A stretch of 64,000 nucleotides of DNA from Toxorhynchites rutilus septentrionalis (GCF_029784135.1 NC_073745.1:275444166-275508165); one strand, 5' to 3'. Positions 31,618 to 44,230 are shown, counted from the stretch's first letter. Notes: generated by a model from the sequence alone, not told the origin. A program made the numbers and translations.

Positions 31618-33385
31618 TCACGATAGACATACAGCTGTACTACCGTTGTACTTCGAAAATTGTATGTCTGTCACCATGTACAGCACTAGAACCATGCGAG
31701 CAACTCGGTACAATCGCTGTACTGTACCGACCTATTTTACCGCTGTACATGGCTACAGTTGTACTGTGCGCAGCGCCACAAATGATTAGTGATGGGTAGC
31801 ATGAACAAACTAAATCGAAACACTTGGTAAATATTCTTCTCATTGACTTTCTCTTGAGTTAATAACTCAGATTGGAAACTTGTTTATTGTGAAAAAGATG
31901 CGTAGTTTGGTGCTCTTAAAAATTGGGCGAAGCCATTTTTTTTCGCTTCGGGTGTGTTAGTGAGAGTTCGGTTAGATCGTTTCGGCTCGTTCCTAATCGT
32001 CGCGCGTTCGATTTCATATTGTGCTAAATCTCTTCTCAACGCGTGTGTTTGTGATTTACATTTCCCCTAGCTTCGTCTGACCGATTCAGAGTTGCTAATG
32101 AATATTTTTCTCGTGCTTTTAAACGAATTTAATTTTGATAAGTCCAAAACTCCTGCATCGTAGTGGTGGTGAGAGAATTACTGTCATGGCTTGCTGGGCG
32201 AGCGGATACGTGAGCTAAGTATTATGTTTTCTTCATCTCTCTAACATGTGTCGTTCGAATTGCAGTTTTGTTCGATGGTAGATTCGAAGTGGGGAAAGGT
32301 GTTCTCATGTATATGTATGTGTTTTTTTTCAGTTTTTTCCTGTTGCAGCTTTGATTTTTATATGGTGCGTCATCTTTCGTTCCGGAGTTGGATTCTGAAT
32401 TCGGATTTTGCATGCAGAGTGGGAGCTGGGGTGATGGATGTTACTGTTGGATTCGTTCTCCGGTGACAGCATGCGGTCTCGTATTGAGAGTTGAAAGCTG
32501 GATTCATGTTTTTTCTCTTTTTAGACTTAAGATTTGGTGCTTCAATTTTGCATTTTGGTTTATACGGTGACCCTCTCAGGTTTCCCAAAAATAACTTTCC
32601 GTCGTCGCGATCGAAGTGTGATATAGAGAGTCTCATTACGAGCGTCGCTGCGTGGTGAGGGCGAGATGATTTGTATGCAAGGTTATATACACTTCATCTC
32701 GTTTTCACCGTGAGCTTATGTTCGTGATCAGGCTCAGAGTAGGTGTGATGAATAACGGAAAATATCGCCAAACTCCTCCAAGGCCAACGATCGGTTGGCC
32801 TTAGAGGAGTTTTCTCGGTTACCTTCTCAGGTTTCCCACAATTGAATCTCCGCCAGCGCGATTGACTTTCGATGAAAAGTACCTGCAATGAATACTAGAA
32901 TATATTATTATAATATTTTATATAAAATGTATCGATTTTACAGGTTTTCCTTCTCAGGATACCTAAAGATAATCTCTGCCGTGTGTTGTAACACATAAGA
33001 TTTTCGGATTTTTGTTTTGTCGAGAGGTCAATTTTCACATTTACATAATCACATCACTTACCGCAGTGAATCCTGATTTTTCTTAACCATTCCCACTAAC
33101 AACTATCCCTTCCATGATAAACGCTAGGGAACCACGCTGACTGTGACTGTAAGGACGTGGCCGGCGTCGTTATTGACCATTTAAAGCTCGAATCACCGAA
33201 AATTGCACAACGAGAATGATTTGCTAGTCCCAAGCGTCATTCTGTGTGTTCTTTGTGCAATTTGGTTGGTTCAGGTCAATCACGGAGAGCAACTACGAAT
33301 TGTACAGTCTACCCAAGCTCAAGCTCAGATTGGAAACTTGTTTATTTACGCTGTACACGTACAACGCTAGTACAGCTGTATGTCT
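31618..33385. repeat. Region bounded by inverted CATACAGCTGTACTA repeats
   Basis: Left edge AGACATACAGCTGTACTACC then GTTGTAC. Right edge is GTACAACGCTAGTACAGCTG then TATGTCT in reverse complement. A direct repeat CTCAGATTGGAAACTTGTTT sits near 31868 and 33327. Inside, CCTTCTCAGGTTTCCCA-like words occur at 32567, 32821 and 32947, and a strong hairpin lies at 32770-32812. No coding frame, so it is probably a non-autonomous element or a composite of several. Confidence 0.5.
32770..32812. other. Stable 43-nt hairpin
   Basis: AAACTCCTCCAAGGCCAAC pairs with GTTGGCCTTAGAGGAGTTT around the short centre GATCG, with a single mispair (C-A) near the base. Function unknown. Confidence 0.6.
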
Positions 33386-33660
33386 GTCCCTGGTATAAGA
33401 GTTAGCTCAAATGAGGGGCGTATTAACACCACTTTACAAACTTTACAAACCTTCAAAATATATGAATCCATAAAAATGTAATGTAAATCATGAAAAAGAC
33501 AATTTTATTTATGTTTGGCAATATTTGAATACCTGAACTTTTTTAACTATTCATAACATTACGATTTACCGAGAACATGCTCGCGATAAATTCCCACCAA
33601 CATTCTATGCGAATCGGAAGCGTTTTTCCATTGCAAAAAACTATACGTGAGTTAGACCTA

Positions 33661-34890
33661 AGATATAACCGCAAGGTTGACGTAGGACTATCGTTGGCTT
33701 AGTAATAATTTGAGTGTATTGATTAAACCAGTGATTGAATGAAACAATTTCTGAATTCAATTGCGAACAAATCCTAATTTAGGTCAATTCATGCATTATG
33801 ATAGATTACGTTCTTCGTTGCAAGTTTGGCGTATGGTATGATGTGAACGGAAGAATGGCTGAACGATCAATGTATTTTACATTTCCCTCTGAAGTTATTG
33901 CATCTCCCAAGTGTACGTACTTCTGGAACCGCAAATTTGCTTGATTTGATGAACTTTAGGCACTCAGTTTTGATTTTGACATGTAAGTTGAACGCATATT
34001 GTTCAATCAACGTTATCGCAGCAAATTGTTGGGCCCTATTAGAGAAATCGAGGCAATAAGAATTTTTCTCGTTAGTCCTATTTTAATATTATAGATACCG
34101 AGCAATTCGATAGCATCGAGTGTGTGATAGCTATCGTTGCAGCTTTTAGAATTTTTTGAGTTGTTTGGGTTGCTTGTCGCATACTTTCGTCTCTGATATT
34201 TTACTTTGAGAAACTTTTCAGAAACGCCTGAATATATGCAATCGCAACACATGAAATTCGAGCTCGGTACGAGATGATGTCGATTCACAAAATACGAGAT
34301 TTTATTTGGTGTGATAGTGATAGTGATTGTATCGAATCCTCGATTCAATTTGTATAATAGGACCCGTTATCAACATGTTGCCAAACGGTATACGTAGAAG
34401 TTCAGAGAGTTGGAGACATGAAGGGATATTTTCCAATGCAGTCTCGAAGAATAGAGCCAAAGCGTTGTGTTCATACCGCTTTTACACATAATTCGGAAAA
34501 TGCATGCGAGGGTACAAAATGTATGTGGGTACAAAAGCATCCGCACCTTGCATCTATTTTGCAACACCGATTTTCCAGACTCATTGGTTTTGGAATCAGT
34601 ATTAGGGAAACACACATGTTCCAGCGATCGTACATCAATCACTGCGCAATCATAACTGAGATGATTTCCGAGTGGGTATTCGTGTATATACATATTTGTG
34701 CTATTGGAACATGTTTTCGTGTCAATAATTAACAATCATATAACTCTTGGACGTTTTTTCTTTCGATTTGTGCGATTACAACAAAGAGGCATTAACGTTC
34801 AAAACCTTGCACTCCAAACGACACGCTTTCGTTCTCGAATCTTTGAACTTACACCCGGTACAGAAATGAAAGACGTAGTTCCACGTCAAA
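33661..34890. mobile_element. Terminus-family element B2
   Basis: Left end AGATATAACCGCAAGGTTGA then CGTAGGACTA. Right end GAAAGACGTAGTTCCACGTC then AAA. The right end is of the A type (compare 26400) while the left half and the 91-bp-type unit at about 34550-34620 (GTATTAGGGAAACACACATG) are of the B type, so it is a recombinant of sub-families. Confidence 0.55.
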
Positions 34891-35067
34891 TTCAATGATA
34901 TCCACGGATCGTAGTAGGTTTGTACAAAATTCACAAATTTTAATCCAAAACAAATATTGTGGCTGTATGAAACTTCTGATAATTAGAGTTGTATATTGTT
35001 GAGAATCTAATACATGAAAAAACTATCGATATGACTTCTAATCTTCCGGTTTCATATGTATACATTA

Positions 35068-35764
35068 GGGTGCCAATGAATGTATGGCAAAAAATCGACC
35101 CTAAAATTTCAAAAAGTTACCCTATAAAAAAACCCTATGCCAAATTTCAGCTGATTCGGACCTAAGGGAGAGTGGCACAAAGCGGTCAAAGTTTGAGTTT
35201 TTTGAAAATCGAAAAATCACCCAAGGGGGGTATTCGAAAAAAAAAGATAGCAAATGTTATAAAATTTTAAAAACCTCGATTTTCGGTGATTTTTCGTTTT
35301 TCAAAAAAAACTCAAATTTTCACGTTTTTGACACCAGTAAATAAAGTCCTAATGAGCTAATATTTTGCATAGGGTATATTATTGTGCAAATCAACATTTC
35401 GTAGCAAGTTCCGAATGAAAAATCGAGAAAACTATTTTTATTGGCACCCAAAACCATACTTCTTGTTTCGTATACCGTATATTTCGTATAGTCCCAGAGT
35501 GCCGATTTTTGACAAAATTTTTGTTTTTCGAGATGACACTAGATCTCGATGTTTCATGCCCTTTTAAGACATTTGGCATCCAAAAAAAATCGAAAACCCC
35601 GATTTCCTTTGCTCCGCCCTTGGGTGATTTTTCGATTTTCAAAAACTCAAACTTAGACCGCTTTGAGCCGCTCTCCTTTAAGTCCGATTGAGCTAATATT
35701 TTGCATAGGGTGTTTTTTCGAGGTGGTGAAAATTTTTCATGGGGTAACTTTTTGGTGTACATCT
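35068..35764. mobile_element. Palindromic (foldback) MITE
   Basis: The two halves are inverted copies: TTCAAAAAGTTACCCTAT, CCCTATGC, GTCAAAGTTTGAGTTTTTTG and TCGAAAAATCACCCAAGG on the left, with their reverse complements between about 35620 and 35760. The left half is about 45 bp longer. No coding capacity. It sits just upstream of the 3.1-kb LINE. Confidence 0.75.
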
Positions 35765-35883
35765 AGTATTTCCAGTCTGAAACATTCCCAAGTTCCCATA
35801 TCAACACTTAGATTAAGTAGTACATGTTTTATTCAAAGTTATTCTCCAGTTTAAAGTTTAATAAACTTTATTCAGTACTCTTG

Positions 35884-35965
35884 GTGGTCCCCATGGCCTA
35901 GTGGTAAGCGTTGCGCTTGCCAAGATGGAGGCTTCGGGTTCGATTCCCGTTCGGGTCAGAAATTC
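35884..35965 (+). promoter_or_regulatory. tRNA-like head at the 5' end of the LINE
   Basis: CCATGGCCTAGTGGTAAGCG (A box) and GGTTCGATTCCCGTTC (B box) sit where a SINE head would. Beyond the tRNA part the similarity to family-S SINEs continues: CGGGTC.GAAATTCTATCGTC and CTTGCACTG here, against GGGGGAATTTTTCGTC and CTTGCACTG at 21950-22000. The LINE 5' end therefore looks like a captured SINE head that could act as an internal Pol III promoter. Confidence 0.7.
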
Positions 35966-36252
35966 TATCGTCATAGATCGTTTTTCTGGCTTGCACTGGT
36001 AGAGGGTAACTGTCCAGGGTGTGGCGGGATGAGCATTGGGCATTGCCAGTCCCCAAGAAGAGCCACAAAAACCCGGAAACAGCTCCTCTAAGCGAATTGA
36101 CGCCGCTATAAGCGTCTTTGCCCAGTCCTGGTGGTACTCGGGACGTAAAGCAGCAGTATCACGATGGTCCTCCTGCGAGATAGTGGGGTTGGTCGCAGGC
36201 CTTGTAAGCCGCACCACTAAAACACCAAGCAACGAACGATACACAAGAAGAT

Positions 36253-36960
36253 TTGAACCGGACTAATCAACACAGATCCAGGCGACGAAAACGGACTAAC
36301 GATTGGAAACTCGGGACGTGGAATTGTCGATCTCTCAATTTCATCGGAAGCACTCGTGTGCTTTCCGAACTATTGAAAAGCCGCAAGTTTGACATCGTAG
36401 CGCTGCGGGAAGTGTGTTGGAGAGGATCTACAGTACGAACATTTCGCGATGCTGGAACGCGAATACGAACGCTGCCCAAAACATGACATCAAGATCATCA
36501 TCGGAGATTTCAATGCCCAGATCGGTAAAGAGCAGGAGTTCAAACCTGTAATTGGTATGTACAATGCACACTAGTTAACAAATGAAAACGGCCTAAGACT
36601 CATCAATTTCACCACCTTTAAGAATATGGCCGTACGCAGTACCTTCTTCCAACACAAATACACCTGGAGGTCACCAAATCAAACAGAATCTCAGATCATT
36701 TCTTGGACATAACTGACGTCAGAATCTATCGAGGCGCTAATATCGACTAATATCGACTAATATCGACGGACCACTACCTAGTGATGGTTAAGATGCGCCC
36801 AAAACTCTCCGTTGTGAACAACATTCGGTACCGATGCCCGCGACGGTACAATCTTACGCGACTGAAACAAGCAGATGTCGCCGAAAACTACGAACATTCG
36901 CTTGAAGCTGCGCTGCAGGAAGAGGAACAAATTAACGAAGCGACTGTTGGAGCATGATTA
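36253..36960 (+). pseudogene. LINE endonuclease domain, damaged
   Basis: Opens with NDWKLGTWNCRSLN and DIVALREVCWRGSTV, the AP-endonuclease start (motifs with the metal-binding N and E). It then loses about 100 codons and shifts frame to YERCPKHDIKIIIGDFNAQI and the late DGPL/DHYLV region. A TAG follows NAH. Without the deleted core it cannot nick target DNA. Confidence 0.75.
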
Positions 36961-37254
36961 AAACAGCTATAAACAGCGTAGCGGAGAACATCCTAGGACA
37001 AGTGGAACGAAGACGACAGTACGAGTGGCTCGATGATGAGTGTCCGCAAGTGTTACAGGAGAAGACTCATGCTGCGTCAAGCTACCCGTCAGAACGTGGA
37101 ACGATATAGACAGAAGCGGAGACAGCAAACCCAACTTTTCCGGGAATAGAAGCGCCGCCAGGAAGAGGAGGAGTGTGAAGAATTCGAACAGCTGCATCGT
37201 TCTCATGAGACGCGAAAGTTCTACCAAAAACTCAATGCATCCCGAAAAGGCTTC

Positions 37255-38924
37255 GTGCCGCGAGCAGAAATGTGTCGGAATAAGGATGGGAGTATACTGA
37301 CGAACGAACGTGATGTGACCGAAAGGTGGAGGCAGCACTTCGATGAACACCTGAATGGCGTACAGGCAGAGGACCAAAATGATGATGGAAGCGATTACGC
37401 TGATGCAGTAAATAATGAAGATGTACCACCCCCAACGATAGGTGAAGTAAGGAATGCTATTAAACAGTTGAAGAACAACAAATCAACTGGTAAAGATGGC
37501 ATCGGAGCGGAGCTTATCAAGATGGGCCCGGAAAAATTGGTTAGTTATCTGCATTGGCTGATTGTCAGAATTTGGGAAACAGAACAACAACCGCAAGAGT
37601 GGAAAGATGGGGTTATTTGCCCTATCTTCAAGAAAGGGGACAAACTAGACTGTGAAAACTTTCGTGCGATCACCGTCCTGAATTCCGCCTACAAAGTGCT
37701 TTCCCAAATCATCTTCCGTCGTCTATCGCCACTGACAAACAGATTCGTGGGAGGTTATCAGGCCGGCTTCATCGAAGGTCGGTCTAATACTGACCAAATA
37801 TTCACCTTGCGCCAGATTCTTCAGAAATGCCGTGAGTGGACTCTGTACTCCATCACGCACCATCTATTCATCGACTTTAAAGCCGCATACGATTCAATAA
37901 CACGAAAAGAGCTATGGAGAATCATGGACGAAAACGGCTATCCCGTGAAGATGACAAGACTGATTAAGGCTACGATGGACGGAATACAGCGCTGTGTGCG
38001 AATTTTGGGTGGATCATCTGATCCATTCGAGTCCCGCAGAGGGCTTCGACGAGGTGATGGTCTCTCTTGCCTACTGTTCAACATTGCGCTAGAGGGTGTT
38101 ATGAGACGAGTGGCGTTCAACTTGCGTGGTACGATTTTCAATAGATCCAGTCAATTCATCTGCTTCGCTGATGACGTAGACATTGTCGGCAGAACATTTG
38201 AGACGGTAGCTGAACATTACACCAGACTTAAGCATGAAGCAGAGAGAATTGGACTGAAAATCAATGCGCCTAAAACCAAATACATGCTGGCTTTCGGATC
38301 CGAGCACGACAGGACCCGATTAGGTAGTAGTGTAATGATCGACGGCGATGAGTTCGAGGTAGTGGACCAATTTGTCTACATTGGCTCAATGGTAACCTCT
38401 GACAATGATACCAGCCGTGAGATCCGGAGACGCATCATCAATGGAAGTCGTACCTACTATAGTCTCCACAAACACCTAAGGTCAAACAGACTTGGCAGTC
38501 GTGCGAAATGTTCCCTGTACAAAACGCTCATAAGACCGGCTGTCTTCTACGGTCACGAGACGTGGACAATACTTAAAGAGGACCTGCGAGCACTCGGAGT
38601 CTTTGAACGGCGGGTGTTAAGAACCATCTTCGGCGGTGTACAGGAGGACGGCGTATGGAGGCGAAGGATGAACCACGAGCTCACGCGACTCACCGGCGAA
38701 CCCAGTATCCAGAAAGTGATCAAAGCTGGAAGGATACGCTGGGCAGGACATGTTGCAAGAATGTCGGACATCTACCCTGCAAAAATGGTGTTCATCGGGA
38801 ATCCGGCTGGTACGAGACAACGAGGAGCACAATGAGCAAGGTGCTTAAACCAAGTGGAGCATGACATGCTGAGCAAGGGGTGCCCGCGGAATTGGAGGGA
38901 GATAGCCACGAACCGAGTTAATTA
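37255..38924 (+). pseudogene. LINE reverse transcriptase, nearly intact
   Basis: A 526-codon open stretch from 37255 holds the RT palm and fingers in order: [60 protein letters not shown] (motif A), RRGLRRGDGLSCLLFN (motif B) and ICFADDVDIV (motif C, catalytic DD), then VFERRVLRTIFGG and RIRWAGHVARM. A CGA-to-TGA change at 38833 stops it after RQRGAQ, and the same frame continues ARCLNQVEHDMLSKGCPRNW to a stop at about 38922. Upstream, another TAG separates it from the endonuclease linker. It primes cDNA synthesis at nicked target DNA in active relatives. Confidence 0.85.
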
Positions 38925-39320
38925 GAGAAAAATTGTGAATCAGGCCATGTTGTAAAGACGTTAAGCCAAAATAAATAAATAGATTCAGTACTCTTATAGC
39001 TTTCTTGATAGGGACAAAAAAAACTTTATGTTTAATTTTTGGTTATTCAGTTATCACTTTTATTGTCCGTAAAAAGTACTATACACAAAAGTAATCATAA
39101 TAAATACCTATCGTTAAGATCATTCATTTGTTCCCCCATTCATTAACTTGCCATGGGGCTCTCGTCAATAAATATTATTTTGGAAGAAGATTTGTCTCTA
39201 AAAGCTCTTATTTATACATAAAAAAATTCAATATGTCGTTTCACTCTCTCTCTTTCTCTCTCGAGCACCATGCACTCACTCGCGCCATTCGTATTCTCAC
39301 CATGTACAAAGTTCTTTCCC

Positions 39321-41934
39321 TCACATTCGACAATTTCCATCGCAATTTATCACCGACCAAATCCAGTCAACATAGTTGGGCAGCTTCGTGTAGATTCCGA
39401 ACTTGTTCTTCTTGCCGCAGCCATCTCCGAAGCTGGTGATACCGAAGATTGTCCAGGGACTGTTGACTTTCGTTGTATCCCTGCACAGCAGTGGTCCGCC
39501 AGAGTCTCCGGCGCAAGTATCTATCCGGCCTCGTTTGTGACCCGCACAGAACATGTTCTTGGTGATGGTGTAGTCATGATAAACCGCTCGGCACTTGTCG
39601 TTGGTAATGATTGGAACTTCTGCCTCATGGAGAATATCTGTCCCAGAATCGTCACTATGGCGCTTCTTACCCCAGCCAATAATTGTACATGTGTGCCCCA
39701 TTGGCAGTTGTTGGTATCTTTCTGGTAAACAAGCGTAGCCGACAAAGTTGGAGCGCTCCATCTCATGCGGGAGTCTGAGCAGCGCCACATCATTGTCGAC
39801 TGTTTTCTTGTCATACCGTGGGTGTTTAATACTGAATTCAATGCGGAATTCCACCTCCGTTCCGTCTGGCTGCTGGAGGTTATGTTCTCCAAGCCGAACG
39901 AAGAGACGCTTCCGCACGCAATGCGCTGCCGTCAATATCCAGCGAGGGGCAACCAGGGTTCCACCACAGAATGCTTCCTAGAATTTGAAACATCATATAG
40001 TATAGGAGCTCTTTCAATAAGGAATGATCAAAACTTACCTTAAATCTGTTGAGGATTGCTACTTGCCAAGGCCACTGCCCACGGCGAGATGCTTTCCCAC
40101 CGATTATCCTCAGCATGTTGTACAGGTACTTCTTCGGTTTGTTACGTACCATCGGAAGTCCACAGGTCATCTCTTGGGGCATATATTCCGGTAGAAGATA
40201 CCCTTTGCGACTTCCGAAAGATTCCTGTGCAATGGAATTGTCCTGAACGTCACTTCGACTGCGTGCAACTTGTGAAAGTGAAACAGCTAGTGGATTCCGT
40301 GGGGATTTGGCGGGTTTTGGTGTCGTAGTTGTTGTCGTCGTCGTAGTCGTGGTAATGCTTTTATTGGTTTGATACAGTTGATTGCCTATCCACTCTTCAC
40401 AGAAGCTGCCTTCGGTATAGCAGTAAGCTATCTCACGGATGATGTCGTTGCCACAAACCGAGGGTACCTTACAGCGCCTGTGTATTTAACGTTCCTAATA
40501 AAACATTATTCAAGTAAAAATATATTTCACGACTTACTTGAACCGCCTGGTGGTACATTTGGCTGTGCATTTGGACCATCGGCTCCATTTGGAATATGGG
40601 TTGTCTACCTTCCTTGGCATTTCGAAGACTGCCTTTTCACGGGCCTTCTTCTGCGTGACTGCTCCGTATTTTAGCATATTTCTTTCGGGATATCTTTTTG
40701 CGTCGTCTCCAACCTCCGTCGTGTTGCTGTTTGTATCTTCATCCGAAAACATCGATTCCGATTCCTCACTGGAGTCGTCCAAACCGTTGCTCACTTCTCG
40801 CTTGGTGAAGTGAGCTTCATCTATCTGCGGCTCTGCTGTTGGGAACGAGTCTAACAATCGGTCGAAATGCGATAGGTTTGCATTAACGCTACTGTGGGTG
40901 TCATCTGTCCCAACCAAATGACTTGCGTGTGGTCGAAAGCCATCCAAATCCATCAAATCATCCCTCCGGTTGACGTACTCATCACCATCATCCGCGTCGA
41001 AGTCATCATCGTCTTCAAAATAATCCGTCAACCATTGAGGTCTTCGTTTGAGTACCGTGGCGTGAGGCCTCCGATGGAACTTCTGTACCGTGCTGTACTT
41101 CGGGTCGAAATGAGGGCTAGGACTGAAAATTTTCTGATCATCGAACTCATCCAGAGCAACCTTCAAGGGTGCTCGATGGTTTTGGAAACGATGTTCGGTT
41201 TGAAAGTCGTACTCGACCACGGGCTTACGGTATTGATTTTCCCCTCGCCGATGATAGCCTTTTCGTTTCTTTTTAGGTTTCTTCTTGACGATCACATACT
41301 CCGTATCTTCGTTGTCGTCTTCGTAGTAGTCATCGTCATCGTTAGCTATGATGATTTTCTTCTTCTTCTTCGAGCCGGACGGGTCCACCACTACAACAGA
41401 GAATTTCTGGCCGGGGCTTTGTTTGTATCCGCTGCGTGTGTTACATCTAGCGTTTGAACAATGAAAAAAATTACTTAATAAAAGAAATTAAGAAAGACTT
41501 CGTCTGGCTACTCACAACTTCCAATTGCAAGGCCTCTGCTCGGTCTGGGCATGAAAGCCACACTTGACTCGTACCTTACAGTGTCGCTCCCGTCGCTGCA
41601 GGCAAGATGATGTATCACATGGTGACCATTTCGAGAAGGTACTGTAATATCTAGGCTGCAGGGAAGGCTGTCGCGCCGGTGCTCGGGACCGCGAATGAGC
41701 GTACCTTGGAGGATGGTTTCGCACTATTTTGCGCGTTCTGTGGAAGCCACGATCTATTCTGGCAGTGTCGTCTATCTCCGAGGAGTTGTCCACTCGAGGT
41801 GGCAGGAAAATGTGCAACGGCTTCTGATTGTATGGGCTGTAATGCTTCTGCTGGTACGGTTGGAGTGGCGCTACCGATAGTAGATTCCCCAATGTCTGAA
41901 TTCGGGGATCAACATGGTATGGGATATGATAGGC
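39321..41934 (-). CDS. TSP1-repeat trypsin-like serine protease, 3' four exons
   Basis: Exons 41516-41934, 40538-41446, 40039-40477 and 39321-39977 (introns 69, 60 and 61 bp, all GT-AG) give 807 codons; the first exon here is entered in phase 0, so the start lies upstream. Domain order: basic/Pro-rich lead; TSP1-like repeat (W at 103, then CDTSSC, HCKVRVKC, RPCNWKLC); acidic and Lys-rich linker with runs of K and D/E; second TSP1 (YSKWSRWSKC, CTTRR, CKVPSVC, CYTEGSFC); Thr-rich spacer; S1 domain activated at LR|IIGG (residue 567). The triad is His608 (TAAHC), Asp652 (DNDVALL) and Ser748 (GDSGG), and Asp742 in IDTCAGDS predicts cleavage after Lys/Arg. A Cys in MTCGLP can tether the chains after activation. 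It is a likely extracellular zymogen; the substrate is unknown. It is not a canonical CLIP protease. Confidence 0.85.
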
Positions 41935-42594
41935 CTGTAATGGAGAAAAAAATGGTTATTTGTATTAGTATTTGGGGTGCCCCAGATGCTATTCGAAATA
42001 TACTATGAATGTCGGAATTGGATGATAAATTCGTATAGAAGACACGGTCATTATATTATATTTTGGGTTGTTACAACAGTTCTTTACTTTTTACTTTCTG
42101 CATAATTTGCCATGTATTGTTTTACTTATTTCCTAAAAGCATTGTCTGCAGTTGAATCTTGAAATCTATTGTGTGAATTCATGTTGCTATTTACCTTGAA
42201 ATTTGAATTAGTTTTGCTATAAAATTATGTGAATTATTTATATTACATATGAGGGGCTTAGAATGGAAGGGATGTAAGTGATTTGATCGATTTCTCTACA
42301 TCGACTCTCTCTTCTGGTCATAGCTTAGCCTCAAATACATTCCCAGCTGTATTTGACAATGTGGAAGATAGGTCAGAACCTCACCTATCAGATTCTATAG
42401 CAAACTTAAATTGGAACTTTTTTGCAATTGAGTTATCAACTAAAAAAAAAGTTTATGAAGAGAAATCGATCAAGTCACTTACACCCCTTGCTTTCTAAGC
42501 CCCTCATATAACACAGTCAGCAGTCAGCAGAAAATGACATTATTTACAAATACTATTATAGAATACAGTAGTATAAAATAAGACTATACTAAGG
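41935..42594. other. Upstream intron or flank of the protease gene
   Basis: The acceptor TTTTTTCTCCATTACAG at 41935-41951 ends an upstream intron. No earlier coding exon is visible before the BEL/Pao relic starts. Confidence 0.45.
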
Positions 42595-43313
42595 ACGAAG
42601 TTCACTTATAATAAAGCAATTGAATCGTATACATCACAGATACTACCTCGTCCACGTTTCTCATGAGCAACCGCTGAAAACGTTTGGTTACAGAGTAGTC
42701 CAACCTAACCGCAATCCTTGCATCGGGTAATTAGAGTAGAAACTCCTCGAACGAAATCGGGTCTCGGACAATTTGATGGTGCCGAAACCTGGGTGAAAAT
42801 CTCAAAGTGACGCAAGCAAGCTTTCACGTGCTGTGCAGCCGCTTTCAACGACTTCAATTCAATGCAGTACCATATCAGCATTACCTGGGGGCAGTGGCGT
42901 AGTGTGCGGCTAGCAAACCCGACATTTGTCGGGGGCGCAGAGCCTTTGGGGCGCCAAAAACCAAGAATTTTCAATAGCAATTTTTGTCCCCGAATTATAT
43001 TTCATCTTTCAATTGAGTAAAAAGACATCCATCATGAGTATGTGCTTCTTTCCGACCATTCCGACCGACGACCTTTCTTTCATTTGCGAAAAATTGAAAC
43101 ACCCAACATCATATTACATAATAACCTTTTGATTTTTTCGCTACGCATGCCTGGGCGCCCTTCCGTGCTATCAGTTATTTAAGCAATAACATGTTCGTCG
43201 TCCCATCACCTAAATATGGGTGACACTTTCCTTGTTCAAATTGAATAGGATTTTTTAAAGGAGTTTGATAGAGTAGGCACCTAAGTGTAATTATAGAGAT
43301 AAATTTGAAAAAA

Positions 43314-44230
43314 GGGTGGGTTATATCTATGATATAACCGCAAGGTTGACGTGGGACTAGCTTAGCTTAGCAATCATTTGTTTGATTCAAATTTTGATTG
43401 AATGAAACAAATTCCGAATTCAATTGAATTCAATATATTTACTTTGTGAGTAAAATGCCATGTAAGGCCAATTCATGGAATAGATTATGTTCTTCGTTAC
43501 AAGTAAATTAAATGACAATCCTTTTACGTTTGGTATGATGACATCTTGGTTTTGAAGTCTGTGTTAGGCTAACATATTTCAGTCGGAACAAAAATGTTCC
43601 CGATTTGCATGTATTTGCAATGCCGATTTCCCCACACACCTTGGTTTAGAAGTCTGTATTAGGCAAACACATTTCAGTCGGAACAAAAATGCACCAGACT
43701 TACATGAATTTGCAATGTCAATTTCCCCAGGCATTTTGGTTCTGAAGGCTGTGTTGGGGAAACACATTCAGTCGAAACAAAAGTCCCCATACTTTTATGT
43801 GTTTGCAATGCCAATTTCCCCACGCTCCATGGATTTGAAGTCTGTGTTAGGGAAACACACTGCAGTGGGAACAAAAATACCCCCGACTTTAATGTGTTTG
43901 CAATGCCGGTTTCCCCAAGGCTGCTTGGTTTTGATGGCTGTGTTGGGGAACCCGTAAATCGGGCCAATCAAAACGAGCTAGTTAGGGCGTTTAGATAACG
44001 CTTGACATTCTACAGTTATTCAATTGTTTATCTAATGAAAAAGAACATTTAATTAATTGCAATAGAAGCGTAGAAATATTCCGTATCAATTGATGCAAAC
44101 ATCTTTCCGATCCAGTAACAAATGTTAGAGTTATAAACATTCGGAATCTTTCATTTTTTCCTGCATGTTTTTCGTTTAGGTTTTCATTTTACCCCCCATA
44201 TACTCCGGTTAGACGTAGTCCCACGTCAAA
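43314..44230. mobile_element. Terminus-family element B3 nested in the hAT element
   Basis: Left end GGGTTATATCTATGATATAA then CCGCAAGGTTGACGTGGGAC. Right end TACTCCGGTTAGACGTAGTC then CCACGTCAAA. It is the closest relative of B1 at 4.2 kb, and it holds an expanded tandem array. Confidence 0.75.
43545..43955. repeat. Tandem array of a roughly 91-bp unit inside B3
   Basis: About four and a half units, each with TGCAATGCCGATTTCCCC, a variable CTTGGTT or GGTT, AAGTCTGTGTTAGG, AAACACATT, CAGTCGGAACAAAAAT and CCCGACTT. B1 carries about two units and B2 one, so copy number varies between family members. Confidence 0.8.

Larger units (their letters stand above)
35883..38982 (+). mobile_element. Full-length RTE-like LINE with 13-bp TSD and SINE-like head
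   Basis: The target-site duplication ATTCAGTACTCTT is at 35870-35882 and 38983-38995. The 3.1-kb body starts with a tRNA-like head, continues with a 5' UTR, a damaged endonuclease, an almost intact reverse transcriptase and C-terminal region, and ends in an AATAAATAAATAGA tail rather than a plain poly(A), as RTE-type elements do. The exact clade assignment is inference from RT motifs. Confidence 0.9.

Noticed and set aside
40894..41457. Long plus-strand frame opposite the protease exon
   Set aside because: It is the complement of a well-supported coding exon with splice sites and TSP1 motifs.
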